From an uncultured Clostridium sp. (GTDB taxonomy: Bacteria; Bacillota; Clostridia; Lachnospirales; Lachnospiraceae): a stretch of DNA of 6,325 nucleotides. The position numbers and the translations under genes are program-made. Shown piece by piece: positions 6,237 to 6,325 of this stretch (positions within the stretch are counted from its first letter, which is position 1; each line of letters starts with the position of its first letter). Location: the NCBI GenBank assembly GCA_958349075.1, contig CATWBR010000270.1, positions 1 through 6,325 of the forward strand, written 5' to 3'. The notes beneath the pieces were generated by a model. The model ran no database searches. It was not told the origin of the DNA and was given only the letters and a program-made list of their open reading frames with translations.

Positions 6237-6325
6237 GGAATTTGCAGTGGCTGAGCCTATATTAATATGTCGATATTTCAAAAAAAATACCGAAATAAAC
6301 TCCTTGCATAAAAACGGATGTATAT
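6237..6325. other. AT-rich non-coding end of window, possible control region of a following gene
   Basis: No gene is visible. The stretch holds a perfect 10-bp palindrome ATATTAATAT (6259-6268) and a short inverted pair TATTTC / GAAATA (6274-6279 and 6292-6297) around an A-run. A TTGCAT at 6304-6309 could be a -35 box whose -10 would fall just past the window edge. None of these can be confirmed without the next bases. Confidence 0.3.

Noticed and set aside
6304..6325. Promoter at the right edge (TTGCAT followed by TATAT)
   Set aside because: The spacing to TATAT (6321-6325) is only 11 nt. A properly spaced -10 would lie beyond the window, so it cannot be supported.

Overview
The window looks like chromosome from a Gram-positive Clostridia, probably a Lachnospiraceae-type gut anaerobe. 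This is inferred from four things: moderate GC by eye, strong AGGAGG-type ribosome binding sites, a secreted protein with 20-residue choline/cell-wall-binding repeats, and an MMPL exporter paired with a very long secreted helical protein. No species can be assigned. All recognised genes are on the + strand, and no RNA gene, insertion sequence, CRISPR array or integrase is visible.

Layout: (1) positions 2-160 hold the last 52 codons of a gene whose tail resembles the cytidylate-kinase-like family. (2) Positions 161-294 are a short intergenic region with a 6-bp dyad, a possible extended -10 element and a possible leader hairpin. (3) Positions 295-6189 hold three tightly packed genes that look like one operon, with gaps of 19 and 5 nt. 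The first encodes a secreted 312-aa protein with choline-binding-type repeats and a CAP-like C-terminal domain. The second encodes a 741-aa, 12-TM MMPL/RND transporter. The third encodes a 901-aa exported protein with a beta-rich N-terminal domain, two long helical regions, a low-complexity repeat linker between them and a C-terminal amphipathic helix. (4) Positions 6190-6236 hold an imperfect hairpin terminator. The rest is a short AT-rich non-coding end that may belong to the next gene's control region.

How the genes may work together (inference): the RND pump sits in the cytoplasmic membrane and uses proton flow to move a lipid-like or amphipathic substrate outward. The 901-aa protein, translated almost directly after it, is the obvious candidate for an extracytoplasmic partner, since both ends of it are predicted outside the membrane. 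The CAP/cell-wall-binding protein would sit in the wall outside the pump. Neither the substrate nor a physical complex can be read from the sequence. The cassette is the most interesting content of the window.
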